From DAIPHL01 sp036771375 (lineage in GTDB: Bacteria; Synergistota; Synergistia; Synergistales; Synergistaceae): a DNA stretch of 18,362 nt. The notes below the pieces were generated by a model. The model saw only the letters and a list, made by a program, of their open reading frames with translations, searched no databases and had not been told where the DNA came from. Made by a program: the position numbers and the translations under genes. The DNA lies in contig DAIPHL010000026.1 in assembly GCA_036771375.1 (NCBI GenBank), positions 1 through 18,362 of the forward strand, in the 5' to 3' direction. Within the stretch, counting starts at the first letter, position 1. Each line of letters opens with the position of its first letter. Below, in pieces: positions 1 to 6,874 of the stretch.

Positions 1-60
1 GGTCTGCAACATTCACACTCGCCTCAGCGGTTCGAACGAAGGAGGAGCGATAAGGTCATC

Positions 61-735
61 ATGGACGTGATCGTGAAGGTCCCGACTCTCGGAGAACTCG
101 CCTACAAGAGCATCAAAGAACGGATCCTGGCCTGCAAAATACGTCCGGGGGAGAAGCTGAACATCGAAAAATACGCCTCCGCCCTGGGGGTCAGTACGAC
201 GCCGATCCGCGAAGCGCTGGCAAAACTCCAGCAGGAGGGGCTGGTTCAATACGTGCCGAGGACGGGTTGGAAGGTCTCGAGAATTTCAAAACAGGAGTTC
301 CGGAAACTCCAGGAGGTCAAGGCTCTTCTGGAGGTCACGCTGGCCGTACGCGCCCTCCCCTTTATCAAAAAGAAAGACATCCCGCAGATGACCCTTTTGA
401 ACAACCAGATGAGGGACATCGTCACCGAAGCGCGCGGAGGCGAACCGGACCTCGAAAAGCTGCTCGAGGCGAACGATCGCTTTCACATGTACATATTCAA
501 CTTTTACACGAACGACATCATGAAGGAGATGTTGCAGCAATCCTGGAACAACCTCAAATACGCGAGGCTCATCTGGATCTCCTCGGAGGACTTCCTCGAA
601 CACTTTTACGAGGAGCACGAAGCGATCATCGAAGCCATCAGGAACCAGGACGTCGATGCGCTGAAAGAGGCCGTCGAAAAACACCTCCAGTGCGGCATCG
701 GCTACATGGAAGAGTGCCTCGAGGACAAGATGTAA
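61..735 (+). CDS. GntR-family transcriptional regulator with FCD ligand domain (FadR subfamily)
   Basis: A 224-residue DNA-binding regulator. Residues 10-75 form the winged helix typical of GntR proteins, with the recognition-helix signature STTPIREALAKLQQEGLV at about 45-62. Residues 85-215 fit the all-helical FCD domain. Its usual metal-site residues appear to be present: D139 and H142 (motif NDRFH), H186 (EEH) and H208 (EKHL). FCD regulators normally sense small carboxylates or sugar acids and control neighbouring catabolic genes, but the genes to its left are outside the window, so no target can be named. The ATG at 61 follows a GGAGGAG at 41-47 and an AAGG at 52-55. The gene is convergent with the ABC-F gene, 49 bp away, with no clear terminator hairpin between them. 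The family call is secure; the ligand is unknown. Confidence 0.9.
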   Translation: MDVIVKVPTLGELAYKSIKERILACKIRPGEKLNIEKYASALGVSTTPIREALAKLQQEGLVQYVPRTGWKVSRISKQEFRKLQEVKALLEVTLAVRALPFIKKKDIPQMTLLNNQMRDIVTEARGGEPDLEKLLEANDRFHMYIFNFYTNDIMKEMLQQSWNNLKYARLIWISSEDFLEHFYEEHEAIIEAIRNQDVDALKEAVEKHLQCGIGYMEECLEDKM

Positions 736-784
736 CCCTTGCCCCGGGCGACGGAACAACGGATCGAAAACGTCCCGGAAGCCG

Positions 785-2773
785 TCAGCCGATCGCTTCG
801 AGGGCGCTGGTCAGCGCCTCCCACGTCTCGTAGTCCGCGGCGAGCGCATCGTCGAGACTTTTCCGTTCGATCATCAACCGTTGCACGAGCGACGAATCCG
901 CGAGGACCTCGGGCGAACAGAGCTTCCCGTCGATCTCGGCCCGTCGCGACTCCCGCTCCTCGATCCGCTTCTCCAGGGGCTCGAGCTTATCCGTATAGAC
1001 CTTGCGTTCACGATAGAGCCGGTTGCGCTCCTTCGCTTCCTGCCTGCGTCGCTCCCGTGCATCCGACGGCGCGGATTCGTCGTGCGCCTCCGCGATTCCA
1101 CGATCGAGAGGCCCCATCTCGCCTCTCTCCTTCGCCCACATCTCCTCCCGTTTTTCGATGAAACGCGAATAGTTTCCGGAGTAATCGTAGAGCGTTCCGT
1201 CTCGAATCTCGAGCACGCGCTCCACGAGGTCATCGAGAAAGGACCGATCGTGCGAAACGATCAGCAGGGTCCCTCCGTACCGAAGCAGGGCCTGCTGAAA
1301 GAGCTCCCTCGTCTTCATGTCCAGATGGTTCGTCGGCTCGTCCAGGATCAGGAAGTTGGAGTCCGAGAGGAGGAGCTTGAAGAGCGCGACCCGCGACTTC
1401 TCGCCCCCCGAGAGCGCACGGATCGGTTTTTGCACGTCGTCGCCGGAGAAGAGAAACGAGCCGAGCAGGTTTCGCTTTTCCGTCTCCGTGAGGGCCGAAC
1501 CGGTCCGACACGCCTCCTCCCATACCGTATGCGAATAATTCAGATTCAACGCGCTCTCCTGGGAGAAATACGCCTGCCTGACGTTGTGCCCGAGAGACAC
1601 CGTCCCGGCGTCGGGCGCCTCCTCGCCGGAGAGCAGGCGCAGCAGGGTGGATTTTCCCGCTCCGTTGACGCCGACCAGCGCCACCCTCTGTCCCCGGTTG
1701 ATCTCGAGCGCAAGACCGGAGAAGACCTCGATCGTGCCGTAGCGCTTGGCGAGACCCCGTGCGCTCAGGACCGCCCAGCCGCTGCGGGAGGCCTCGGGAA
1801 AACGGATGTCCACGCTTCGGGCCGGAGAGTCCGTCTCGTAGATCTCCATCTTCTCCAACTGCCTGATCCGGCTTTGAACCTGCGACGCCTTGCTCGACTT
1901 GTAGCGGAAACGTTCGATGAAACGCTGCATCCGTTCGATCCGTTCCCGCTGATCCTCGATGGCGCGCTCCTTCCGCTCGCGCGCGGCCTCCCTCTCCACG
2001 ACATATCGTTCGTAACCCATCGCATAGCGGGTGAACTCCCCTCGCACGAGCTCCGCGATCTCCGTCGCCATCTTCCCCAGAAAACGCCGGTCGTGCGAGA
2101 CGAAGATCATGACGCCTTTGTGGTCTCGAAGCCAGCTCTCCAGCCACTCCATGCTCTCCGTGTCGAGGTGGTTGGTCGGTTCGTCCAGCAGCAGCACGTC
2201 GGGACGGAGCAGCAGGATCGAAGCGAGGGCAAGCCGCATACGCCATCCGCCGGAGAACTCGGTACACCTGCGCGAGACATCTCCGGGGGCGAAACCCAAA
2301 CCGCGAAGGACGCGGGAGGCGGTCGCCTCGAAAGCGTATCCGTCTCGATGCGAAAAATCTCGCTCCAACTCCTCGTGCTCGAAGAGAGCCCGCGCCAGCT
2401 CGCGGGAACCCGGTTCACACTCCGAGATCCTCCGCTCCGCCTCCGCCAACCGTTCGGAAAGGGAGGACAGCCCCGCCTTCTTCCGAAGGAAGTCCACCAC
2501 GACATCGTCGCCGAGCTCGATCAGATCCTGCGGCAGATAACCGACGACCGGATCCCCGATCCACTCCACCCGTCCCTCGTCCGGGACGATCTCGCCCGCC
2601 AGGAGACGAAGAAACGTGGTCTTGCCGACTCCGTTGTCTCCGACGAGACCGATTCGGCTGCCCTCGGCAATGAGCCAGTCGATTCCGTTCAAAACGACTT
2701 TCTCCCGAAAGGAAAGGGAGAGATCCTTGATTCGTATCAGCGAAACCACCTCGGACGTCGCCTGTACGGCCAC
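785..2773 (-). CDS. ABC-F family ATPase (Uup/YdiF-like ribosome-associated factor)
   Basis: A 662-residue soluble protein with two ABC ATPase domains and no membrane segments, the ABC-F layout. Domain 1 has Walker A GDNGVGKTT (about 45-53), signature FSGGW (173-177) and Walker B LLLDEP (194-199). Domain 2 has GVNGAGKST (368-376), LSGGE (454-458) and LILDEP (475-480). The charged helical linker at about 260-315 (RFRYKSSKASQVQSR) is the family's P-site-tRNA interaction motif. A charged coiled coil of about 565-660 resembles the C-terminal extension of Uup. ABC-F proteins act on the ribosome (translation rescue or antibiotic protection); which role applies here cannot be told. The start is uncertain. 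GTG at 2773 has no visible Shine-Dalgarno, and an in-frame GTG at 2749 would give a 654-residue protein beginning nearer the family's usual start. Confidence 0.9.
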   Translation of the reverse strand: MAVQATSEVVSLIRIKDLSLSFREKVVLNGIDWLIAEGSRIGLVGDNGVGKTTFLRLLAGEIVPDEGRVEWIGDPVVGYLPQDLIELGDDVVVDFLRKKAGLSSLSERLAEAERRISECEPGSRELARALFEHEELERDFSHRDGYAFEATASRVLRGLGFAPGDVSRRCTEFSGGWRMRLALASILLLRPDVLLLDEPTNHLDTESMEWLESWLRDHKGVMIFVSHDRRFLGKMATEIAELVRGEFTRYAMGYERYVVEREAARERKERAIEDQRERIERMQRFIERFRYKSSKASQVQSRIRQLEKMEIYETDSPARSVDIRFPEASRSGWAVLSARGLAKRYGTIEVFSGLALEINRGQRVALVGVNGAGKSTLLRLLSGEEAPDAGTVSLGHNVRQAYFSQESALNLNYSHTVWEEACRTGSALTETEKRNLLGSFLFSGDDVQKPIRALSGGEKSRVALFKLLLSDSNFLILDEPTNHLDMKTRELFQQALLRYGGTLLIVSHDRSFLDDLVERVLEIRDGTLYDYSGNYSRFIEKREEMWAKERGEMGPLDRGIAEAHDESAPSDARERRRQEAKERNRLYRERKVYTDKLEPLEKRIEERESRRAEIDGKLCSPEVLADSSLVQRLMIERKSLDDALAADYETWEALTSALEAIG

Positions 2774-2958
2774 AGGCGGGATATCGAACGATTTTTCGCT
2801 ATGATATCACGCCCGGACGAAATCGGCAGATCTCTGAGGTGGCCTCGACACATGATGATGGCAACAGAACAACTACGGGGACCTATTCCTTCGTCCTCCA
2901 AAACACAGGTCTCTCCCCATTGTGTATATCTTTTTCATTAAAGAATTCGTATTGCAGA
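2774..2958. other. intergenic gap between the reductase stop and the ABC-F start
   Basis: No gene is visible here. The composition shifts from GC-rich to AT-rich across the gap, at about 2810-2960. On the minus strand a TATCAT (plus-strand 2801-2806) could be a -10 box for the ABC-F gene, but its -35 is poor. Two copies of GATATC flank it (2780-2785 and 2803-2808). There is no convincing terminator after the reductase; only a weak, interrupted pairing is seen at about 2878-2918. Confidence 0.4.
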
Positions 2959-4875
2959 TTACAGATCTCTTCCCAACAGAAACCCTTCCGTAATGGCAGC
3001 ACCAACAAGACCGACCTTTGCTGCATCCCCAATAATTCGAACATCGTATCCATCACTCTCAAGGCACTTAGCAAAAGCATCGTCCGAACTGGAGCCCACT
3101 GCAAGCACAACCGTATCGTAGGGAATTTCCTCGTTTATCTTTCCGGCCAAGATCACTGTTTTTTCTCCGATCTCCTTGACCGTCGTTTCCGTGCAAACGC
3201 GAACCTTGTTCTTATCAAGCTCCGCCAGAAGCCCCCACCGTGGGACGACAATTTCGTCCGTTGCGATATCGGGGAGAATCTCTACAAGAGTAACTTCTTT
3301 CAAATTTGACGCCAAATGGTTCGCTGTCTCCGCACCAACACACCCACCGCCGATTACGATTACCTTTCCTCCGGTATTCTTCTCGCCTTCCAGGACCTCG
3401 TGCGACGTCACGACATTCTCTCGATCGACCCCGGGAATCTTCGGAATAATCGGAGTGGCGCCTGTAGCAGCAATGACGACATCAGGCTTTTGCCCTTTAA
3501 GCAGCTCTGCGGTAACCTCAGTTTTCATATGGACGGGAACGTTCAGTTTCTCCAACTCATGAAGCTGCCAGTTGATAAAATTCACGATCTCGCCTTTTCC
3601 AGGAGGAACTGCGCCAAGCCGGAACTGCCCGCCCGGCCAACGCCTCCTGTCATAGACGGTCACCTTATGGCCACTTGACGCAGCGGATATGGCCGCTGCA
3701 AGACCAGCGGGACCTGCACCGATCACGACTACATTTTTGGGATGATCTGCCTTGATCTCTCGGTATTCGGATTCGTGCCCAAGCATTGGATTCAGGATGC
3801 ACGATCCCGGTATGTTAGCAAGAAGATTGCCAATACAGCCATGATGACAACCGATACAGGTCCTGATGTCGTCAAAACGACCTTCTTTTGCCTTGCTCGG
3901 CGTTTCAGGATCGGCCATCGACTGTCTACCCATGGAAACGAGATCGGCCTTTCCGCACTTGATGATTGTATCGGCGATACGCGGATCGTTCACACGCCCA
4001 ACTGTAATAACAGGCAAATTTGTAACTTCCTTGACCTCCTTCGCATAATCGGCGATCCAACCATGATCCGTGTACATCGACGGAATCACTGCATTAAAGC
4101 TTCTGTATACACCGGCCGTTACATGGACATAGCTGATGCCGGCCCTGTCCAGATAGGGCACAATGGTTTTCGTGTCCTCTATATTCCTGCCTCCGGTCAC
4201 ATGCTCATCGGCCGAGATTCTGTAGCCGACGATGAAATCATTGCCACATTTTTTTCTGACATCTTCAATAATTTCGATGGCAAAACGCATACGATTTTGC
4301 AGAGATCCGCCGTACAAATCCGTGCGTTTGTTGGAGTATGAAGACATGAACTCTGCGATCAGATACCCGTGAGCACCATGAATTTCAACACCGTCAAACC
4401 CTGCCGTCTTCGCTCTTCTAGCACAGTCTCCATAATCGGAAACGATCTTTTGAATCTCTTCAATGGTGAGCTCTTCAGGCATATCGGGGCTGAAGGGACA
4501 AGGAATCGCTGAAGGAGCTTCAGGAGCCTGGCCGATAACGATCTTGCTAGTCTGCCTACCCGCATGATAGATTTGTGCTATGAAAACCGCACCATGCCGC
4601 CGGACTCTCTTCGTGCACTCGGAGAATCCGGCAATCTGATCGTCATTCCAAAGACCCGGAAGCCCCTTAAATCCCTTCCCTCGAGGCCTCACCGCAAAGT
4701 CCTCCGTAATGACCATGCCAAATCCGCCCTTGGCTCTGGCCTCGTGGTACGCCGTAAAACGCTCTGTGCACGTCCCATCCTCATTACAGAAGTTCATAAC
4801 CATGGCAGGTACGACACAACGATTCTTCAATGTTTTGTCACCAATCGTCAAGGGGCTGAATAAATTGTCCAACAT
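2959..4875 (-). CDS. NADH:flavin oxidoreductase / 2,4-dienoyl-CoA reductase-type enzyme (OYE barrel with Fe-S, FAD and NAD domains)
   Basis: A 638-residue flavoenzyme that would reduce an activated C=C bond using NAD(P)H. Residues 1-330 are an old-yellow-enzyme FMN barrel, with motif EIHGAHG at 164-170. The 4Fe-4S ligands are C340, C343, C347 and C359 (C-x2-C-x3-C-x11-C). An FAD Rossmann motif, GAGPAG, lies at 386-391 and an NAD(P) motif, GGGCVG, at 509-514. Order and length match bacterial 2,4-dienoyl-CoA reductase (FadH), 2-enoate reductase and bile-acid BaiCD/BaiH proteins, so the substrate cannot be assigned. I chose the ATG at 4875 because AAGGAGG sits 8 nt before it. The in-frame ATG at 4896 would place that ribosome site inside the gene. 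The gene is divergent from a TetR gene that probably controls it. Its base composition is clearly more AT-rich than that of the flanking genes. Confidence 0.88.
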   Translation of the reverse strand: MLDNLFSPLTIGDKTLKNRCVVPAMVMNFCNEDGTCTERFTAYHEARAKGGFGMVITEDFAVRPRGKGFKGLPGLWNDDQIAGFSECTKRVRRHGAVFIAQIYHAGRQTSKIVIGQAPEAPSAIPCPFSPDMPEELTIEEIQKIVSDYGDCARRAKTAGFDGVEIHGAHGYLIAEFMSSYSNKRTDLYGGSLQNRMRFAIEIIEDVRKKCGNDFIVGYRISADEHVTGGRNIEDTKTIVPYLDRAGISYVHVTAGVYRSFNAVIPSMYTDHGWIADYAKEVKEVTNLPVITVGRVNDPRIADTIIKCGKADLVSMGRQSMADPETPSKAKEGRFDDIRTCIGCHHGCIGNLLANIPGSCILNPMLGHESEYREIKADHPKNVVVIGAGPAGLAAAISAASSGHKVTVYDRRRWPGGQFRLGAVPPGKGEIVNFINWQLHELEKLNVPVHMKTEVTAELLKGQKPDVVIAATGATPIIPKIPGVDRENVVTSHEVLEGEKNTGGKVIVIGGGCVGAETANHLASNLKEVTLVEILPDIATDEIVVPRWGLLAELDKNKVRVCTETTVKEIGEKTVILAGKINEEIPYDTVVLAVGSSSDDAFAKCLESDGYDVRIIGDAAKVGLVGAAITEGFLLGRDL

Positions 4876-4955
4876 GCATATACCCTCCTTGTCCAAAGAA
4901 CTTCCTCCAACCCGGGTTATTGAATTGAAAATACGGGGAACAATTCCATGATTGG

Positions 4956-4985
4956 ATTGTAGTTCATCAATGACTATTAAGTCAA
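4956..4985 (-). promoter_or_regulatory. sigma70-type promoter for the reductase gene
   Basis: Read on the minus strand, TTGACT (4985-4980) and TACAAT (4961-4956) are separated by 18 bp, each matching the consensus at 5 of 6 positions. Transcription would start near 4949, giving a leader of about 70 nt before the ATG at 4875. The -35 box overlaps an inverted repeat, which suggests repression by the divergent TetR protein. Confidence 0.65.
4971..4984. promoter_or_regulatory. inverted repeat TGACT-N4-AGTCA, candidate operator
   Basis: The perfect 5-bp arms TGACT and AGTCA flank ATTA. The repeat overlaps the -35 element of the reductase promoter, where a bound repressor would block RNA polymerase. 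TetR-family operators are usually short palindromes in the gap between the regulator and its divergent target. The site is short, so chance occurrence is possible. Confidence 0.4.
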
Positions 4986-5154
4986 TATAAACACATGGTT
5001 TTTTTCGTCGATCGTACGTGTCCTCATAAAGCTGCAGACAAAACCTCCGTCTTGAATATCCGAATTACAGTATATCGCCACAGCGTTCTCTTTATTCTAA
5101 AGAAGGTAAAAAGGTCGGACGAAGTCTTCACTGCGCGTGGAAATTGTCAAAGAA

Positions 5155-5172
5155 GTTAATAAATAGATTAAC
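5155..5172. promoter_or_regulatory. inverted repeat GTTAAT-N6-ATTAAC, candidate operator
   Basis: The perfect 6-bp arms GTTAAT (5155-5160) and ATTAAC (5167-5172) surround a 6-bp spacer. It lies about 68 bp upstream of the -35 box of the TetR gene and about 170 bp upstream of the reductase -35 box. Its size fits a dimeric regulator site, but the AT-rich sequence makes such repeats more likely by chance. Confidence 0.35.
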
Positions 5173-5239
5173 GTAGTAGACCGGTTATTCTCAAACCAAC
5201 AAGGAAGAGAGCATTGCGTTTATTCTCTGTCAAATATTC

Positions 5240-5268
5240 TTGTCCATCCGCTGTCCGTCCTGTATAAT
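5240..5268 (+). promoter_or_regulatory. sigma70-type promoter for the TetR gene
   Basis: TTGTCC (5240-5245), a 17-bp spacer and a perfect TATAAT (5263-5268). Predicted transcription start is near 5275, about 30 nt before the ATG at 5306. This rules out the in-frame TTG at 5240 as a translation start, because it lies in the -35 box. Confidence 0.7.
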
Positions 5269-5305
5269 TCAAAATCAAATTTGGAAAGGTGACAATGCGA
5301 AGACG

Positions 5306-5887
5306 ATGGCAATATCAAAAGAGAAACAGCAACATATTTACAAAAAACGGAGAAATCAGATTTTGACGGCTGCGATGAAACTGTTTGACGTCAAAGGTTA
5401 CACGAACACGAGGGTTTCGGATATCTCCGAAAAAGCGAAAATAAGCAAAGGGCTTATTTACCGCTACTTCAATTCAAAGGAAGAAATTATACTATCCTTG
5501 GTGGACAAGCTGAATGAATGCATCAACGAATGCTACGCAATGAACTCTGCAAGGGACGCCATCAAGACATTCAGCTTACGTTTGCTGTATTACCCCTATT
5601 ACGACAACTATGTTCCTCCATTGCGCGTGTTCTTCTCGGCAATCACCCGCGGTGAAATCGATGTCGGCAAGATCGATTATCCGGTTCATGAAGATTTTGG
5701 GAGGGAGTATTTCGGCAACCTCTTTGCGCGCGGACAAAAACAGGGAGAATTTAAACCGGGAGACCCAAAACAATATGGCGAGATTTTCTGGAATTACCTG
5801 ACGGGCTATATGGCCAACATGAAAATCAGAGAGGGCAAACATTATCAGCCGGATATAGACGCTGTATTGAAGCTGTTTGAATTTTAA
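5306..5887 (+). CDS. TetR-family transcriptional regulator
   Basis: A 193-residue regulator. Residues 14-62 are the TetR helix-turn-helix (ILTAAMKLFDVKGYTNTRV, then ISKGLIYRYFNSKEEI). The rest is a helical domain without recognisable ligand motifs, as is normal for this variable part. The ATG at 5306 follows an AAGGTGA at 5286-5292, about 13 nt away, which is a long spacing. It is the first in-frame ATG downstream of the predicted transcript start. The divergent orientation to the flavin reductase is the classic layout for a repressor of an enzyme that handles the repressor's own ligand. Codon use is AT-rich (many AAA, ATA, TTT), like the reductase and unlike the rest of the window. Confidence 0.88.
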   Translation: MAISKEKQQHIYKKRRNQILTAAMKLFDVKGYTNTRVSDISEKAKISKGLIYRYFNSKEEIILSLVDKLNECINECYAMNSARDAIKTFSLRLLYYPYYDNYVPPLRVFFSAITRGEIDVGKIDYPVHEDFGREYFGNLFARGQKQGEFKPGDPKQYGEIFWNYLTGYMANMKIREGKHYQPDIDAVLKLFEF

Positions 5888-5907
5888 AACACAATAAACC
5901 ATCAAAC

Positions 5908-5938
5908 TGATTTCTCGGGATTCGGGGTTGAGAAATCA
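5908..5938 (+). terminator. possible terminator hairpin after the TetR gene
   Basis: TGATTTCTC (5908-5916) pairs perfectly with GAGAAATCA (5930-5938) around a 13-nt loop, 21 bp after the TetR stop. No proper T-run follows, so it may be a weak or factor-assisted terminator. Confidence 0.4.
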
Positions 5939-5974
5939 TAACCAAAACCTCTTTCCGAAAGTCAGACTATTCGG

Positions 5975-6015
5975 GATTCATGAAATTCACCCAAATTAGG
6001 GTAAATCGATGAATC
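5975..6015. repeat. nested inverted repeat
   Basis: Outer arms GATTCAT (5975-5981) and ATGAATC (6009-6015) enclose inner arms ACCC (5989-5992) and GGGT (5998-6001). It lies in the AT-rich gap between the TetR and DUF3842 genes. It could be a regulator site or an RNA hairpin in a DUF3842 leader; no role can be assigned. Confidence 0.4.
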
Positions 6016-6142
6016 GAAAAATATTCTGTAATATCCGCGAATTGATCTTTCTCACAACTGCGGAGGATACCTTCCAAACGTGGAGCCTCCATCAATCGAG
6101 AAGATTGTAGTATATAAAAACGAACCTTCGGAGGGGGAGCGC

Positions 6143-6544
6143 GTGAACATTCTCGTCATCGACGGACAGGGCGGCGGCATGGGGAAACAGCTCGTCGCGG
6201 CGATCAAGGCCAACGTACCGGATGCGGTCGTCTGCGCGGTCGGGACGAACAGCGCCGCGACAGCGGCGATGCTGAAGGCGGGAGCGGACAGGGCCGCCAC
6301 CGGAGAGAACGCCCTGATCGTGGGGTGTCGGAGAGCGGACGTCATCGTCGGCCCGATCGGTATGGTCATCGCCGACTCCCTGTACGGCGAAATCTCACCG
6401 AAAATGGCCCTCGCCGTCGGTCAGAGCGACGCGAAGAAGATCATGATTCCCGTCAACAGCTGTGACAACATCGTGGCGGGGGTGCCCGACCTGTCGATGA
6501 ACGGACTCATCCAAAGCGCCATCGAAATCATCCGAAGCGCCTGA
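6143..6544 (+). CDS. DUF3842 family protein
   Basis: A 133-residue protein of unknown function. It begins VNILVIDGQGGGMGKQLV and continues with GTNSAATAAMLKAGA and a conserved TGENAL...ADVIVGPIGMVIA stretch, which I recognise as the DUF3842 family common in Clostridia and Synergistota. The glycine-rich DGQGGGMG at residues 7-14 follows a beta strand and looks like a Rossmann-type nucleotide loop; that reading is inference. I chose the GTG at 6143, directly after the strong ribosome site GGAGGGGG (6130-6137), over an in-frame ATG at 6080 that has no ribosome site and would add 21 residues with no family look. The gene sits just upstream of the leader of the nickel-cofactor operon but has its own transcription-stop candidate, so a shared role is only suggested by position. 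Confidence 0.8.
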   Translation: MNILVIDGQGGGMGKQLVAAIKANVPDAVVCAVGTNSAATAAMLKAGADRAATGENALIVGCRRADVIVGPIGMVIADSLYGEISPKMALAVGQSDAKKIMIPVNSCDNIVAGVPDLSMNGLIQSAIEIIRSA

Positions 6545-6561
6545 GGCCGGCTCCGGCGGCC
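6545..6561 (+). terminator. weak GC hairpin after the DUF3842 gene
   Basis: GGCCG and CGGCC flank a 7-nt loop directly after the stop codon, followed by the pyrimidine-rich CTCCTTTCCTC. There is no clean T-run, so termination is uncertain. Confidence 0.35.
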
Positions 6562-6605
6562 CTCCTTTCCTCGCCGGAACGATCCTCGATTCGTTCGGGT
6601 GCCCG

Positions 6606-6633
6606 TTGACAAAGCCCGAAAGAATTTTACAAT
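6606..6633 (+). promoter_or_regulatory. strong sigma70-type promoter of the lar operon leader
   Basis: A perfect TTGACA (6606-6611), a 16-bp spacer and TACAAT (6628-6633). Transcription would start near 6640, which leaves about 235 nt of leader before the first gene at 6875. It is the best promoter match in the window. Confidence 0.75.
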
Positions 6634-6780
6634 GGGAGTGGATGGACACGCCGGAGGTTTCGTCCGGGGAGGCGCACTTGCCTCCCTGCGACACAACCGC
6701 CGAAGGAATCGGCGACAACGGCAGAAGCCGTTTTACACCCCGGTTTCCTCTCCAAGTGAAAACGAGCGGCCGAGAAGGTT
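6634..6780 (+). promoter_or_regulatory. structured leader, candidate Ni/Co-type riboswitch aptamer
   Basis: Between the promoter and an intrinsic terminator lie four consecutive perfect hairpins. They are CCGGA/TCCGG (6651-6667), GGGAGGC/GCCTCCC (6667-6686), GCCGA/TCGGC (6699-6713) and AACGGC/GCCGTT (6717-6732). Single-stranded blocks GGACA (6644-6648) and GCGACACAACC (6688-6698) lie between them. A closing helix is possible between 6635-6642 and 6746-6753 (7 of 8 pairs), which would give a multi-helix junction. GTGGAT at 6638-6643 can also pair with the 5' arm of the terminator. The G-rich junction, the GGACA and CACAAC blocks and the nickel-cofactor genes downstream resemble my memory of the NiCo (czcD) riboswitch. 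The leader and attenuation layout are clear; the ligand class is a hypothesis. Confidence 0.55.
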
Positions 6781-6813
6781 GCCATATCCGCCGAAGCGGG
6801 ATATGGCTTTTTT
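6781..6813 (+). terminator. intrinsic terminator in the leader (attenuator)
   Basis: GCCATATCC (6781-6789) pairs perfectly with GGATATGGC (6799-6807). A further GC pair and a CGAA loop lie inside, and six T follow (6808-6813). It lies 61 bp before the first gene and downstream of the strong promoter, so transcription of the operon must be decided here. Its 5' arm is complementary to the start of the leader, the usual basis for a riboswitch-controlled terminator. Confidence 0.85.
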
Positions 6814-6874
6814 GCTTTTGCTCCCGAGCGAAACGGGGCAAGGCGCCTGCACGGAAATCGAAGGAGATGAGGTT

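Larger units (their letters stand above)
4876..5305. other. divergent regulatory gap between the reductase and TetR genes
   Basis: A 430-bp AT-rich non-coding stretch holding promoters for both flanking genes (annotated separately) and two short perfect inverted repeats that could be repressor sites. I see no RNA gene, no transposon end and no plausible short protein gene in it. The part at 4990-5150 shows nothing I can name apart from a run of seven T at about 4999-5005. Confidence 0.6.

Noticed and set aside
881..2941. A plus-strand open frame of 686 codons opposite the ABC-F gene
   Set aside because: The ABC-F protein on the minus strand carries all expected motifs; the opposite frame has low-complexity composition and no family signature.
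2810..6070. Insertion sequence or integrative element carrying the reductase/TetR cassette
   Set aside because: No transposase, integrase, tRNA gene, terminal inverted repeat or flanking direct repeat could be found; only composition suggests transfer.
6634..6780. Leader as a cobalamin or yybP-ykoY (Mn) riboswitch
   Set aside because: I do not see the cobalamin GCCACUG box or the other characteristic blocks I know for these classes; nickel-related context also argues against them.
6599..6874. Upstream extension of the first small membrane protein through the leader
   Set aside because: It would run through the promoter, the hairpins and the terminator. The ATG at 6875 has an AAGGAG at ideal spacing.
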